Shown here piece after piece: positions 44,241-52,260 of a stretch of 64,000 nucleotides of DNA. How positions within the stretch are numbered: position 1 is the first letter of the stretch; every line of letters starts with the position of its first letter. The stretch spans positions 1,674,001 through 1,738,000 of the forward strand of contig NZ_CAKMMG010000001.1 in NCBI RefSeq assembly GCF_927798115.1, written 5' to 3'. The position numbers and the translations under genes are program-made. The stretch comes from Paenibacillus auburnensis (GTDB lineage Bacteria; Bacillota; Bacilli; Paenibacillales; Paenibacillaceae). Below the pieces are notes generated by a model. That model was not told the origin of the DNA. It was given only the letters and a program-made list of their open reading frames with translations, and searched no databases.

Positions 44241-45110
44241 CTACCCCTCCACGGCTGCTTGTCCAGAAATTTTCATCTGCAGGAGGAAGCGATCCAGAGC
44301 GGTGCTGAGCTCACTGATCAGATGCTCGTCCTTAATACCCTGCAGCAGTCCTTGGATGGACTGAAGCGATTCGTGAAGCTTATCGGTCAGCAGGGTGTCA
44401 CATTTGTATTTCATTTTCAGTTTCTTCCAGTCCTTAAGATCCATGTTCTGGCTGCGGAGCAGTTCAACCTCATCCTCCGATGCACTCTCCAGCATTTTCC
44501 AGTAACAGTACCCTTCCCGGGCATTGCCGGGATCATTGCTGCGCCGAAGTTCGGAGCATACCGTTTCACAATGGCTGAATTCAGCCAGCAGCTTCTCCCA
44601 AAGTTCGGTGAGCGCCCCTTCAATCATCGGTGTAAAAGAAAGGAACAGCCGCATATTGAGCTGAACCGAATGCCGCAAATATTGTTCCGCGGAGAGCAGC
44701 ATCTCCTTCATTTTGCCGTATAAACGGGCCTTCATCACGTTAAAGTCAGCGATCGCCGAGCTTAAACTGCCCACCATCTCAATCTGTCCGCGCTTAGCAA
44801 GCAAGTGGTAGAACCAGCCGCTGAAATAGTCGCCGGCCAGCACTTTAAGCTGCCGGGAACGCATAAGGTCGCCACCGGGATCATCCTGAGTACGGTCGAT
44901 GATCTCATGCGTATCGAGAGCAAGCTGCACAAGGCCTGTAACAAGCGTGTAGAGCTCCCTATTACGGTCTTCCGCTTCAGTGCCGTAACTAAGAAAAATA
45001 TATAACAAATGACTACGCCCATCCGAAAACGGCGGCAATTCCGTATGCCGCTGAATCATGTCGTAGTCTGTGTAGGGTTGAACTAATTGCGGTATGCGGT
45101 ACGGTTTCAT
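44241..45110 (-). CDS. hepS: Heptaprenyl diphosphate synthase component I
   Basis: 289 residues from the ATG at 45110, which has GGAGG 5 nt upstream; in-frame ATGs at 45128 and 45194 lack such a site. All-helical protein without the Asp-rich motifs of HepT, as usual for the regulatory subunit (for example ELYTLVTGLVQLALDTHEII and YFSGWFYHLLAKRGQI). With HepT it makes heptaprenyl diphosphate. Less conserved than HepT; identification rests partly on the position before menG. Confidence 0.85.
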   Translation of the reverse strand: MKPYRIPQLVQPYTDYDMIQRHTELPPFSDGRSHLLYIFLSYGTEAEDRNRELYTLVTGLVQLALDTHEIIDRTQDDPGGDLMRSRQLKVLAGDYFSGWFYHLLAKRGQIEMVGSLSSAIADFNVMKARLYGKMKEMLLSAEQYLRHSVQLNMRLFLSFTPMIEGALTELWEKLLAEFSHCETVCSELRRSNDPGNAREGYCYWKMLESASEDEVELLRSQNMDLKDWKKLKMKYKCDTLLTDKLHESLQSIQGLLQGIKDEHLISELSTALDRFLLQMKISGQAAVEG

Positions 45111-45224
45111 TTCAGCCTCCGAAGCCATTGACGTTATTACAATATCTTTGTTCACAATCTTGTCTATTATATCACATGTTTTTTTGTCACGCACGATGGG
45201 ACATCCTAGTTTCTTTTACCCATA

Positions 45225-45761
45225 TCAGGGATAAATGAACTGCTTCCGCCACAGCTCGCTTTCACTAATACGGAAGCCATTCTTAAGGCGGTCAGGCAAC
45301 GGCCCATTGCCGGCCGATTGCAGCTCCTGCTGCAGCTGGAGCGACCATTCCTTACGGCGGATATCCCCGGCGAGCAAGAGGCGCCGGCTGTCCAGCCATT
45401 TATCCTCCGCTACGATACGCAGCAGCAGCTGGTCAATATTCTCCGTATCTTGAAAAGCAAAAGAAATCGCCAGTGCCATGTTCTGATATAACTCCTGAGG
45501 CTCATGATCGTTGCCAGTTACCTTTAAATCCAGCGACAGGATCTGATTCTTCCAGCCAACGCTGTCAATATCCAGGCTGAAGGGCAGCTTGCTTATCACA
45601 TCTACAAGATTATCATTTGCAAGCGTGGTACTGCCCCCGCCAAGAGTCTCCACCGCACGAGACTGCTGCAGAGCTGGTTCGAGGGACGCCAGACGCGGCA
45701 ATATTACAGCAACCGCGGCGGTCAGCAGCATTGCAATTCCGATCAGCCAGCTCCGGTTCAT
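45225..45761 (-). CDS. Hypothetical membrane-anchored protein
   Basis: 178 residues from the ATG at 45761 (behind GGGGGCGGG). NRSWLIGIAMLLTAAVAVIL at the N-terminus is a single membrane anchor. The rest is a soluble domain with no recognised motif (DIDSVGWKNQILSLDLKV, ALAISFAFQDTENIDQLLL). It lies between mtrB and hepS, where B. subtilis has no such gene. Function unknown; possibly a Paenibacillus-specific cell-surface protein. Confidence 0.65.
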   Translation of the reverse strand: MNRSWLIGIAMLLTAAVAVILPRLASLEPALQQSRAVETLGGGSTTLANDNLVDVISKLPFSLDIDSVGWKNQILSLDLKVTGNDHEPQELYQNMALAISFAFQDTENIDQLLLRIVAEDKWLDSRRLLLAGDIRRKEWSLQLQQELQSAGNGPLPDRLKNGFRISESELWRKQFIYP

Positions 45762-45842
45762 AGCCCGCCCCCTATCCATAGTTTCCGCCAAGCAGTGACA
45801 TTATACGAACATGCAGACTTGCCTATAACTAGTTATATTTTG

Positions 45843-45867
45843 AAAAAAAGCAGGCTATGCCTGCTTT
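45843..45867 (-). terminator. Terminator after mtrB
   Basis: AAAGCAGGC / GCCTGCTTT with a 3-nt loop, followed on the minus strand by TTTTC, directly after the stop codon. Confidence 0.88.
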
Positions 45868-46116
45868 TCAGCTTTCACTCTCCAGTTGTCCGTGTTTGCT
45901 CCAGATTTCTGCTTTACCGCGGATTTTCATAGCTGAGGTATGATCGGTGAATTGGGCGATCAGCACCTCTCCTTTATCCAGCTTCTCCGTGTGGTGAAAC
46001 CGCGTATCCAGGCCCCGGGTAAGGCCGATAACTTGAACGCCGTTTTCCTTGGCCTTTACCACGATGTATTCGCTGCCGGCCGGTGCAGGGCTAACGCCAT
46101 TATTCTTCTCGGTCAT
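45868..46116 (-). CDS. mtrB: Tryptophan RNA-binding attenuation protein (TRAP)
   Basis: 82 residues; start ATG follows AAGGAGG. The core [20 protein letters not shown] and [16 protein letters not shown] aligns with B. subtilis TRAP. The RNA-binding residues Lys37, Lys56 and Arg58 of B. subtilis correspond to Lys45, Lys64 and Arg66 here. The N-terminus is about 8 residues longer. With tryptophan the 11-mer binds (G/U)AG arrays; the target at 35564-35622 is in this window. folE (mtrA), which precedes mtrB in B. subtilis, is not here; hbs does. Confidence 0.95.
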   Translation of the reverse strand: MTEKNNGVSPAPAGSEYIVVKAKENGVQVIGLTRGLDTRFHHTEKLDKGEVLIAQFTDHTSAMKIRGKAEIWSKHGQLESES

Positions 46117-46153
46117 GTCTAATCCTCCTTAACATATTAGTCCTTCAACAACA

Positions 46154-46177
46154 AATGCCGCCTTGGAGGGCGGCATC
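46154..46177 (-). terminator. Terminator between hbs and mtrB
   Basis: GATGCCGCC / GGCGGCAT(T) hairpin with a short loop, followed on the minus strand by TTGTTGTTG. Moderate T tract, so partial read-through into mtrB is possible. Confidence 0.65.
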
Positions 46178-46221
46178 GTTAATACTCGGAAAGAGACTAT
46201 AGGATTGATATGTAGAAATCT

Positions 46222-46494
46222 CTATTTGATTCCGTCTTTAAGCGCTTTACCTGGTTTGAAAGCAGGTACTTTGCTTGAAGGAATTTCGATTTCTTCACCA
46301 GTTTGCGGGTTACGGCCTTTACGTGCGGAACGTTCGCGCACTTCAAAGTTTCCGAATCCAACCAGTTGTACTTTATCGCCGCTTTGCAGAGCTCCTGTGA
46401 TCGCTTCGAAAACGGCATCTACCGCTTTAGTAGCATCTTTCTTGGGAAGTTCAGTTGCTTCTGTAACTACGTTGATCAAATCTGATTTATTCAT
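46222..46494 (-). CDS. hbs: DNA-binding protein HU
   Basis: 90 residues, as usual. The dimerisation helices ([20 protein letters not shown]) are followed by the DNA-binding arm: [20 protein letters not shown] and [20 protein letters not shown]. It is the nucleoid protein HBsu. It stands between spoIVA and mtrB, as in B. subtilis. Start follows GGGAGG. Confidence 0.97.
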   Translation of the reverse strand: MNKSDLINVVTEATELPKKDATKAVDAVFEAITGALQSGDKVQLVGFGNFEVRERSARKGRNPQTGEEIEIPSSKVPAFKPGKALKDGIK

Positions 46495-46620
46495 GTCTTC
46501 TCACCTCCCTGGGCAAATTTCCGGTATCATACACTGTTTCCGTTTCAACGCAAAATATACGTGATAATCCCGTTTATTACTAGATACTGGCGCCCTTCTT
46601 CCTAGAAGCGCAACAAACTT

Positions 46621-46649
46621 ATAGTAATACAGCCCACCCATAATTTCAA
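46621..46649 (-). promoter_or_regulatory. SigA-type promoter of hbs
   Basis: TTGAAA (46644-46649) and TACTAT (46621-46626) separated by 17 nt, about 130 nt before hbs. Confidence 0.6.
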
Positions 46650-46744
46650 GGCGTTACTCAAAAAAGGAGCAGAAAGTATCATTTGGGCAGAGAATTTTCG
46701 CTGAAATGATAGACTAATACTGTTAGATTCTTCAATTTAAGCAC

Positions 46745-46780
46745 AAAAAAGAGAGCGGATTATCCTCCGCTCCCTTTTTT
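46745..46780 (-). terminator. Terminator after spoIVA
   Basis: AAAAAAGGGAGCGGA / TCCGCTCTCTTTTTT hairpin with T tract on the minus strand (A tract on the other side). Confidence 0.88.
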
Positions 46781-46808
46781 GACAACTGGTTCATCAGGTT
46801 TCGTTGAT

Positions 46809-48287
46809 TTATAAAATAATGGCGATAAGTCCGCCTGAGCCCTCATTAATGATTCGTCCAAGCGTTTCCTGCAGCTTATAGCGGGCATTGTCCGGCATCA
46901 TGGCTATTTTGCCCTGTATGCCTTCACGCACGATGGAATGCAGCGAGCGGCCGAAGATATCAGACTCCCAAATTTTAATCGGGTCGTTCTCAAAGTCCTG
47001 CATCAGATAGCGTACCAGCTCTTCACTCTGCTTCTCAGTGCCGATAATCGGGGAAAATTCCGATTCCACATCAACCCGGATCATATGAATGGATGGGGCT
47101 GTCGCCTTCAGGCGGACTCCAAAACGCGATCCTTGGCGGATCAATTCCGGTTCATCGAGCGCCATCTCAGCCAACGAAGGTGCAGCAATACCGTAGCCTG
47201 TTGTTTTGACCATTTCCAGCGCTTCTGAGAATCGGTCGTATTCACGCTTGGCATGTGCGAAGTCCTGCATCAGCTGCAGCAGGTGATCTTTGCCGCGGAT
47301 TTCCACACCGACCACTTCCATGAGCACCTGATCGTACAGCTCTTCTGGAGCGTACAGATCAATTTCGGCCACTCCCTGACCCATGTTCATACCGCTGAGT
47401 CCGGCTCTGTCAATGAAGTCATATTCAGTAAACTGGGAAACCAGACGGTCAACATCCCGCAGACGGCGGATATCTTTTACCGTATCCCGGACGGAGTTCT
47501 CGTAGCTGCTGCGCAGCCAGTGGTTCTCGCCAAGCACCATGACCCAGCTAGGCAGGTTGACATTAACCTCATGTACCGGGAATTCATAGAGCACTTCCCG
47601 CAGCACACCGGTCACATCCTCCTCCGTCATATTGGCGGCGCTGAGCGTCATCACCGGAATGTCGTATTTCAGAGCCAGCTCACTGCGGAGCTGCTGTGCT
47701 TCCTCACTGCGCGGCCGGGTAGAGTTGATTACAAGCACGAACGGCTTGCCGACCTCCTTCAGTTCGGCGATCACACGCTCTTCCGAGTCAATGTATGAGT
47801 GGCGCGGGATTTCAGCAATTGTGCCGTCCGTAGTCACTACTACACCCAGTGTGGAGTGCTCCTGAATCACTTTACGTGTACCAATCTCCGCCGCTTCCTG
47901 AAAAGGAATCGGTTCCTCAAACCAAGGTGTGGAAATCATACGTGGCCCGTTTTCATCCTCGTAGCCCTTTGCGCCTTCGACGGCATACCCTACACAATCC
48001 ACCAGCCGGACATTCACTTCAAGGCCTTCCGCAACCTTGATCTGCACCGCGTTGTTCGGCACAAATTTCGGTTCTGTTGTCATGATTGTTTTGCCAGCTG
48101 CGCTTTGCGGCAGTTCATCCACAGCTCTTACCCGGTCTGCTTCGCTCGTAATGTTCGGCAGAACAATCGTCTCCATGAAGCGTTTGATGAATGTCGATTT
48201 CCCCGTGCGAACCGCGCCGACGACGCCAAGATAAATGTCTCCGCCGGTACGCTCGGCAATGTCCTTGAAAATATCCACTTTTTCCAA
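46809..48287 (-). CDS. spoIVA: Spore coat-assembly ATPase SpoIVA
   Basis: 492 residues from a TTG at 48287, preceded by AGGAGG at about 9 nt; this gives exactly the B. subtilis length and the usual N-terminus EKVDIFKDIAERTGG. Walker A is GAVRTGKST with Lys30. SpoIVA coats the outer forespore membrane and polymerises using ATP. The frame stays open upstream to 48395, but those residues do not belong to the family. A SigE-like promoter is at 48485-48513. Confidence 0.96.
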   Translation of the reverse strand: MEKVDIFKDIAERTGGDIYLGVVGAVRTGKSTFIKRFMETIVLPNITSEADRVRAVDELPQSAAGKTIMTTEPKFVPNNAVQIKVAEGLEVNVRLVDCVGYAVEGAKGYEDENGPRMISTPWFEEPIPFQEAAEIGTRKVIQEHSTLGVVVTTDGTIAEIPRHSYIDSEERVIAELKEVGKPFVLVINSTRPRSEEAQQLRSELALKYDIPVMTLSAANMTEEDVTGVLREVLYEFPVHEVNVNLPSWVMVLGENHWLRSSYENSVRDTVKDIRRLRDVDRLVSQFTEYDFIDRAGLSGMNMGQGVAEIDLYAPEELYDQVLMEVVGVEIRGKDHLLQLMQDFAHAKREYDRFSEALEMVKTTGYGIAAPSLAEMALDEPELIRQGSRFGVRLKATAPSIHMIRVDVESEFSPIIGTEKQSEELVRYLMQDFENDPIKIWESDIFGRSLHSIVREGIQGKIAMMPDNARYKLQETLGRIINEGSGGLIAIIL

Positions 48288-48484
48288 AAGAGATCCCCTC
48301 CTCATATTACTCCGAAGAAAAAATGCCTGAAGAGCATCGACTTCGCGTTCCGCCGGTAAACGGACCCTTGCAGGACATCCACCGGACTTTGGCATTGCCC
48401 GCCAGGGAGCCTAGCCTGCCTAAGCGGAACATTCTTGCCCCGCGCTAAACTCCGAATGCTCGGACATGCATTTGGACTAGTATC

Positions 48485-48513
48485 ATCATATGTATCCGGA
48501 ACGGATTTATGAC
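48485..48513 (-). promoter_or_regulatory. Candidate SigE promoter of spoIVA
   Basis: GTCATAAAT (48505-48513) and CATATGAT (48485-48492) resemble the -35 (ATA-rich) and -10 (CATA..T) of SigE, with about 12 nt between the listed elements. It lies about 190 nt before spoIVA. spoIVA is SigE-controlled in B. subtilis. The rest of the 48288-48690 gap holds no recognised gene and a weak hairpin (CCCCC...GGGGG) near 48648-48664 after yphF. Confidence 0.4.
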
Positions 48514-48690
48514 CCGCAGCTGAGCAATTTATACACGAATTTCACAAAAGCCAGCTGCTGCCCGGAAACCTTCTCATCAAGCATATGAAAAACGGGCGGC
48601 GTATAGAACTGATTCACTCTTTCCAAAGCACTGCAAACACAAATAAGCCCCCTGGGATAGGGGGACGGTTACACACTGCTGACTATTTAC

Positions 48691-49431
48691 TTAAGGCTGG
48701 GGAACAGGCTTGCCGCTGACCCACAGGTAGGGTAAGGACTTCACCGGCACATAAAAAGAAGCCTTCCCCAATTCGGTTCTCAAGTCCTTATCGGGTTCAG
48801 GAGTACTGCCGTTTTTGTCCATTGCAGACATAATATCAAGGACATAATCAACATATACCCTGCCGTTCTTATCCATCATAAACTCCAGCGGCTCTCCGGA
48901 ATAAACACTCTTCAGTGTAATCCCCGACGTCCCCGCCTGCTTGGAATCAATGGAAAAAAGGCCCGGATAACGTTCCTCCCCTGCCGGAAGCTTGCCCCCG
49001 TGATCGGACTTGTAGCGGTTCACCTGACGCTGGACATCATTGACCTTCTGCACAGTGACGAGATCCATCAGCTTCACGACAGGAGTAGTTTCCTCATCCA
49101 GAATCAGAAAATTGGCATTTCCGCCCTTTTCGAATGCAGCGGACGGAATTTCCTCTAAATACCCCTGCTGGCGCAATTTTTCAAGATCAACCACGAACTT
49201 CTCATAACGCGGTGTAGACTCGTCACTATTAAGAATAGGCAGCAGCCCTTCCACCTGCTGATAATCATCGACAGCCGCCTGAACACGCCTGACGCTCTCC
49301 CTGCTGCTGCTTCCCGGCTGCATCTGCTCTTCGGGATACATGCAGCCTGCAAGTGCAGACAACAGTAGGATGATTCCTGCAAGCAGCCCTAGTCTTGCTC
49401 TTTGCCTGTTCACTCTCATGGCGAGTTTCAC
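48691..49431 (-). CDS. yphF: YphF-like lipoprotein
   Basis: 246 residues from a GTG at 49431 with GGGAGG at 8 nt; the frame upstream to 49455 has no such site. GLLAGIILLLSALAGCMYPE carries a lipobox (LAGC), so it is a lipoprotein. The body includes DYQQVEGLLPILNSDESTPR and DVQRQVNRYKSDHGGKLPAG, like B. subtilis YphF, which also sits upstream of spoIVA. Function unknown. Confidence 0.82.
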   Translation of the reverse strand: MKLAMRVNRQRARLGLLAGIILLLSALAGCMYPEEQMQPGSSSRESVRRVQAAVDDYQQVEGLLPILNSDESTPRYEKFVVDLEKLRQQGYLEEIPSAAFEKGGNANFLILDEETTPVVKLMDLVTVQKVNDVQRQVNRYKSDHGGKLPAGEERYPGLFSIDSKQAGTSGITLKSVYSGEPLEFMMDKNGRVYVDYVLDIMSAMDKNGSTPEPDKDLRTELGKASFYVPVKSLPYLWVSGKPVPQP

Positions 49432-49492
49432 AGCTTCCGCCTCCCGTCGATTCAATCGCTGAAGAATCCGATCTTTAGCATCTCAGCGTTTT

Positions 49493-49864
49493 CTACCATA
49501 GCTCGTCCCTTTCACCACGGCGTGCAGCTTCCAGCCTGCGGCGTACAGCCGCTTTGAGCGGGTCTTCGGGAACACTGACGTTCAAATCGCTACAGACGGC
49601 AGCCTGGCAGGCCAGACGGACGCCCTGCTCCAGCAGGCTGCCCAGCTTGCGCCGTTCGGCCTCCCCGGGTGGACGCACAGCTCCGGATTCTTGCTGTGCC
49701 ACAGTCACCTTGCACATCAGACAGGCGGCTTTACCTCCACAGCGTGTAGGCAAGACCACTCCGGCCTTGCGGGCAGCCTCCAGCAGCGATGTCCCATGCT
49801 TAACAACCGCTATTCGTTCCTCGGGCAGAAAAGTAACCTTACATCCGTTTTGCAGCTTCATCAT
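49493..49864 (-). CDS. 2Fe-2S plant-type ferredoxin
   Basis: 123 residues, starting ATG-ATG behind GGAAGG. The cluster ligands are Cys42, Cys48 and Cys51 in RCGGKAACLMCKV and a fourth Cys in RLACQAAV (about residue 85). A C-terminal tail of about 30 residues is charged and rich in Arg and Glu. It is a small electron carrier; the partner is unknown. It lies between the DUF2768 gene and yphF, and is probably co-transcribed with both. Confidence 0.85.
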   Translation of the reverse strand: MMKLQNGCKVTFLPEERIAVVKHGTSLLEAARKAGVVLPTRCGGKAACLMCKVTVAQQESGAVRPPGEAERRKLGSLLEQGVRLACQAAVCSDLNVSVPEDPLKAAVRRRLEAARRGERDELW

Positions 49865-49913
49865 ACAGCTTCCTTCCCTAGCTATGTTTCAGGCATTGCG
49901 TTTTTGTAAATGC

Positions 49914-50093
49914 TTACATAATTGAAGCCGCTCCGCTAAGCAGGCCGATTAACATGATAACAAAGGCAACTATGGACAAAATGGCTCTAAGCACGCCTTT
50001 CGTCTTGCTGCGGGCAAAGGTGATCAGAAACACAGATACTCCCATGATTAATATTGCAATAAGAGATAACCACATCTTCGTCATCGGATCCAT
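49914..50093 (-). CDS. yphE: Small DUF2768 membrane protein (YphE-like)
   Basis: 59 residues, below the length cut-off of common ORF lists. ATG at 50093 is preceded by AGGAGG at 10 nt. Two membrane segments, MWLSLIAILIMGVSVFLITF (about 7-26) and AILSIVAFVIMLIGLLSGAA (about 37-56), are joined by a basic turn (ARSKTKGVLR). Composition, length and the position after gpsA and before yphF match B. subtilis YphE (DUF2768), a sporulation-associated family of unknown role. Confidence 0.82.
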   Translation of the reverse strand: MDPMTKMWLSLIAILIMGVSVFLITFARSKTKGVLRAILSIVAFVIMLIGLLSGAASIM

Positions 50094-50188
50094 TGCTGAG
50101 CCGCCTCCTGCCGTTTATCTTTAATTGCGAATATTATAGCATGAACATTATATCAAGAAACCTATAAAGTCCATCCACCAGCAAAAAA

Positions 50189-50234
50189 AGAGCAAAGACC
50201 CTGGAATCAGCTTGGATTCCGGGTCGTTTGCTCT
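50189..50234 (-). terminator. Terminator after the spoVIF-like gene
   Basis: A long hairpin, AGAGCAAACGACCCGGAATC with GATTCCAGGGTCTTTGCTCT, is followed on the minus strand by TTTTTTT. Confidence 0.9.
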
Positions 50235-50254
50235 CCGCGATATGAAGAGAAATA

Positions 50255-50530
50255 CTATTTTTTCAACAACATTTTCATCAAAGACTCCATTGTGCCGGAA
50301 TTTGTGCCGCCTTTTTTGACAGCACTAATAATCTCCTGCACAGTAGCCTCGCTGACGGGCACCTTCGCCATGGCTGACACCTGTTTGATTAACTGGCGGA
50401 GCTGGGCTTCATTCTGCATGGTTCCCGGCTTGACCGTACTTGCCAGCTTTTTAACAGCACCCGGCGTTATATTCTTGCCTGCCTTTTTGTTGATGGCATT
50501 TAATGCATCTTTGGAAAAATCTCTGTCCAC
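50255..50530 (-). CDS. spoVIF: Stage VI sporulation protein F-like
   Basis: 91 residues from the GTG at 50530 preceded by GGAGGAGGG; an in-frame TTG at 50551 lies ahead of that site. The sequence AINKKAGKNITPGAVKKLAS, LRQLIKQVSAMAKVPVSEAT and QEIISAVKKG fits the SpoVIF family, a small coat-assembly protein acting with GerE late in sporulation. B. subtilis spoVIF (yjcC) lies elsewhere. It is 67 nt downstream of gpsA, probably with its own or read-through transcription. Confidence 0.8.
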   Translation of the reverse strand: MDRDFSKDALNAINKKAGKNITPGAVKKLASTVKPGTMQNEAQLRQLIKQVSAMAKVPVSEATVQEIISAVKKGGTNSGTMESLMKMLLKK

Positions 50531-50597
50531 TCTTCTTCCCTCCTCCGTCAATCCCCATTACAACATATGAGAATCGCCGGCAAAAGGTGAACAGTCC

Positions 50598-51638
50598 TCA
50601 GGAATGCCACTGCTCCCAGGTTTCTTGCGAGATAGCTTCCATCTCCGTCTTGCGGTCACGGCCCATCAAGGCTTCTACTGCGCTGCGGGGTGTTCTTCCC
50701 TTGAACAGCACGTGGTAGATCTGGTCGGTAATCGGCATCTGCACGCCCAAATTCAATGAGATCGCATAGGCCGCCTCTGTGGTACGAATTCCTTCTACAA
50801 CCATGCCCATTGAATCCAGTACTTCAGCAAGCGGCTTACCTTGTCCCAGCATCCAGCCTGCACGCCAATTACGGCTATGCTGGCTCGTTGCCGTTACGAC
50901 CAGGTCACCGAGTCCAGCCAGACCGGAGAAGGTCAGCGGATTCGCCCCCAGCTCGACACCGACGCGGGAAATTTCAGCGAGTCCGCGGGTCAGCAGCGCT
51001 GCTTTGGCATTATCTCCGAAGCCCAGACCATCCGACAGACCGGCGCCAAGGGCGATAATATTTTTTAGCGCTCCTGCCAGCTCTACCCCCAGCTGATCAC
51101 GGTTGGTATAGACACGGAAATCGTTGTTAATGAACAGTCCCTGCGCGATGGCAGCCCGTTCTTCATCAGCCGAAGCGACAACAACCGTTGTCGGACAGAG
51201 ACGGACGACTTCCTCGGCATGACTGGGCCCGGAGAGGACCACAATCTGCCCTTCACTGCACCCCAGCTCTTCGGAAATCACGGTTGACATCCGCTTCTTT
51301 GTTTCTGTCTCAAACCCCTTCGTGGCATGAATACAGAGCATATCTTCCTTCCAGAAGCTCTTTAAGCTGCGCGCTACCTGACGCATACCAGATGACGGTG
51401 CAACAATAACTACCGCTTTGGAACCGGCAACTGCCTTCTCCATGTCTGTAGTGGCAATAATGTTCTTGGGTAAAGACACTCCCGGTAAAAAGTGTTCGTT
51501 CCTATGCGCCTCATTAATCTCGGCAGCTTGCTCAGGCCTACGTGTCCATAGATAAACTTCCGAGTGGTTAGCCGCCAGCACAGATGCCAGCGCAGTTCCC
51601 CAACTGCCCGCGACCAGCACGGTTACTTTATCAGACAA
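50598..51638 (-). CDS. gpsA: Glycerol-3-phosphate dehydrogenase [NAD(P)+]
   Basis: 346 residues from a TTG at 51638 preceded by AAGGAGGGG, overlapping plsY by 8 nt. LKNIIALGAGLSDGLGFGDN with the catalytic lysine, LTFSGLAGLGDLVVT and GMVVEGIRTTEAAY are conserved. It makes sn-glycerol-3-phosphate, the substrate of PlsY. The Rossmann loop reads VAGSWG where the family usually has GAGSWG: the first glycine is Val (GTC). I believe this is a lineage feature, not a defect. Confidence 0.94.
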   Translation of the reverse strand: MSDKVTVLVAGSWGTALASVLAANHSEVYLWTRRPEQAAEINEAHRNEHFLPGVSLPKNIIATTDMEKAVAGSKAVVIVAPSSGMRQVARSLKSFWKEDMLCIHATKGFETETKKRMSTVISEELGCSEGQIVVLSGPSHAEEVVRLCPTTVVVASADEERAAIAQGLFINNDFRVYTNRDQLGVELAGALKNIIALGAGLSDGLGFGDNAKAALLTRGLAEISRVGVELGANPLTFSGLAGLGDLVVTATSQHSRNWRAGWMLGQGKPLAEVLDSMGMVVEGIRTTEAAYAISLNLGVQMPITDQIYHVLFKGRTPRSAVEALMGRDRKTEMEAISQETWEQWHS

Positions 51639-52248
51639 CGCGATTCCCCTCCTTGACTTTGGAGCCGATTTTATTCTCTCTTCCCTGAGAAATCTTTACA
51701 ATATTGCTGCGGTGCCGCCAGAAGGCAAAAACAGCGATAATCAGGCTGCCCCAAAGCTCTGGAGCCGTAAATCCGGTAAACAGCAGGAAGACCGGAGTAA
51801 GCGCCACAAAAATAAGTGAGCCGAGAGACACATAACGGGTGAACACAATAGCCAGGATTGCAATAATGCCGGCAGTCAGCGCAGGCCAAAAGCAAAGAGT
51901 GGCCATCACGCCGATGGTAGTCGCAATCCCCTTCCCTCCGCGGAAGTGAAAATAAAGCGGCCAATTATGCCCGATAATGGCAGCAATACCGCAGGCAACG
52001 GCCACCCAGCCTCCCCAGCCGCCGGCCCAGGTTCCGAGCCAGACCGCAGCAATTCCCTTCAGTACGTCCAGAACCAGCACCAATATGGCCGGTCCTTTCC
52101 CCATCACTCTAAGTGTATTGGTAGCTCCGGCATTCCCGCTTCCATATTGGCGGATGTCAATCCCCTTGAGCAGCCGGGCAAGCAATACACTAAAGCTGAC
52201 AGAGCCAAGCAAATAGCTTACAACGATAACCAGAAGTTCAAACGCCAC
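51631..52248 (-). CDS. plsY: Acyl-phosphate:glycerol-3-phosphate acyltransferase
   Basis: 205 residues from a GTG preceded by GGGGAG. Five membrane helices; conserved GSVSFSVLLARL, YGSGNAGATNTLRVMG (motif 1), HNWPLYFHFRGGKGIAT (motif 2) and FAFWRHRSNI (motif 3). It transfers the acyl group from acyl-phosphate to glycerol-3-phosphate, the first step of phospholipid synthesis. The substrate-making gpsA is coupled to it, and plsC, the next step, is 3 kb upstream. Confidence 0.95.
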   Translation of the reverse strand: MAFELLVIVVSYLLGSVSFSVLLARLLKGIDIRQYGSGNAGATNTLRVMGKGPAILVLVLDVLKGIAAVWLGTWAGGWGGWVAVACGIAAIIGHNWPLYFHFRGGKGIATTIGVMATLCFWPALTAGIIAILAIVFTRYVSLGSLIFVALTPVFLLFTGFTAPELWGSLIIAVFAFWRHRSNIVKISQGRENKIGSKVKEGNRVV

Positions 52249-52260
52249 TACTCTTCTCCC

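Noticed and set aside
43641..44723. A plus-strand frame of 360 residues opposite menG and hepS
   Set aside because: It spans two real genes on the other strand and shows no ribosome binding site or family.
48288..48395. A 36-codon N-terminal extension of spoIVA
   Set aside because: The TTG at 48287 has an ideal site and gives the exact family length; the extension has no similarity to SpoIVA.
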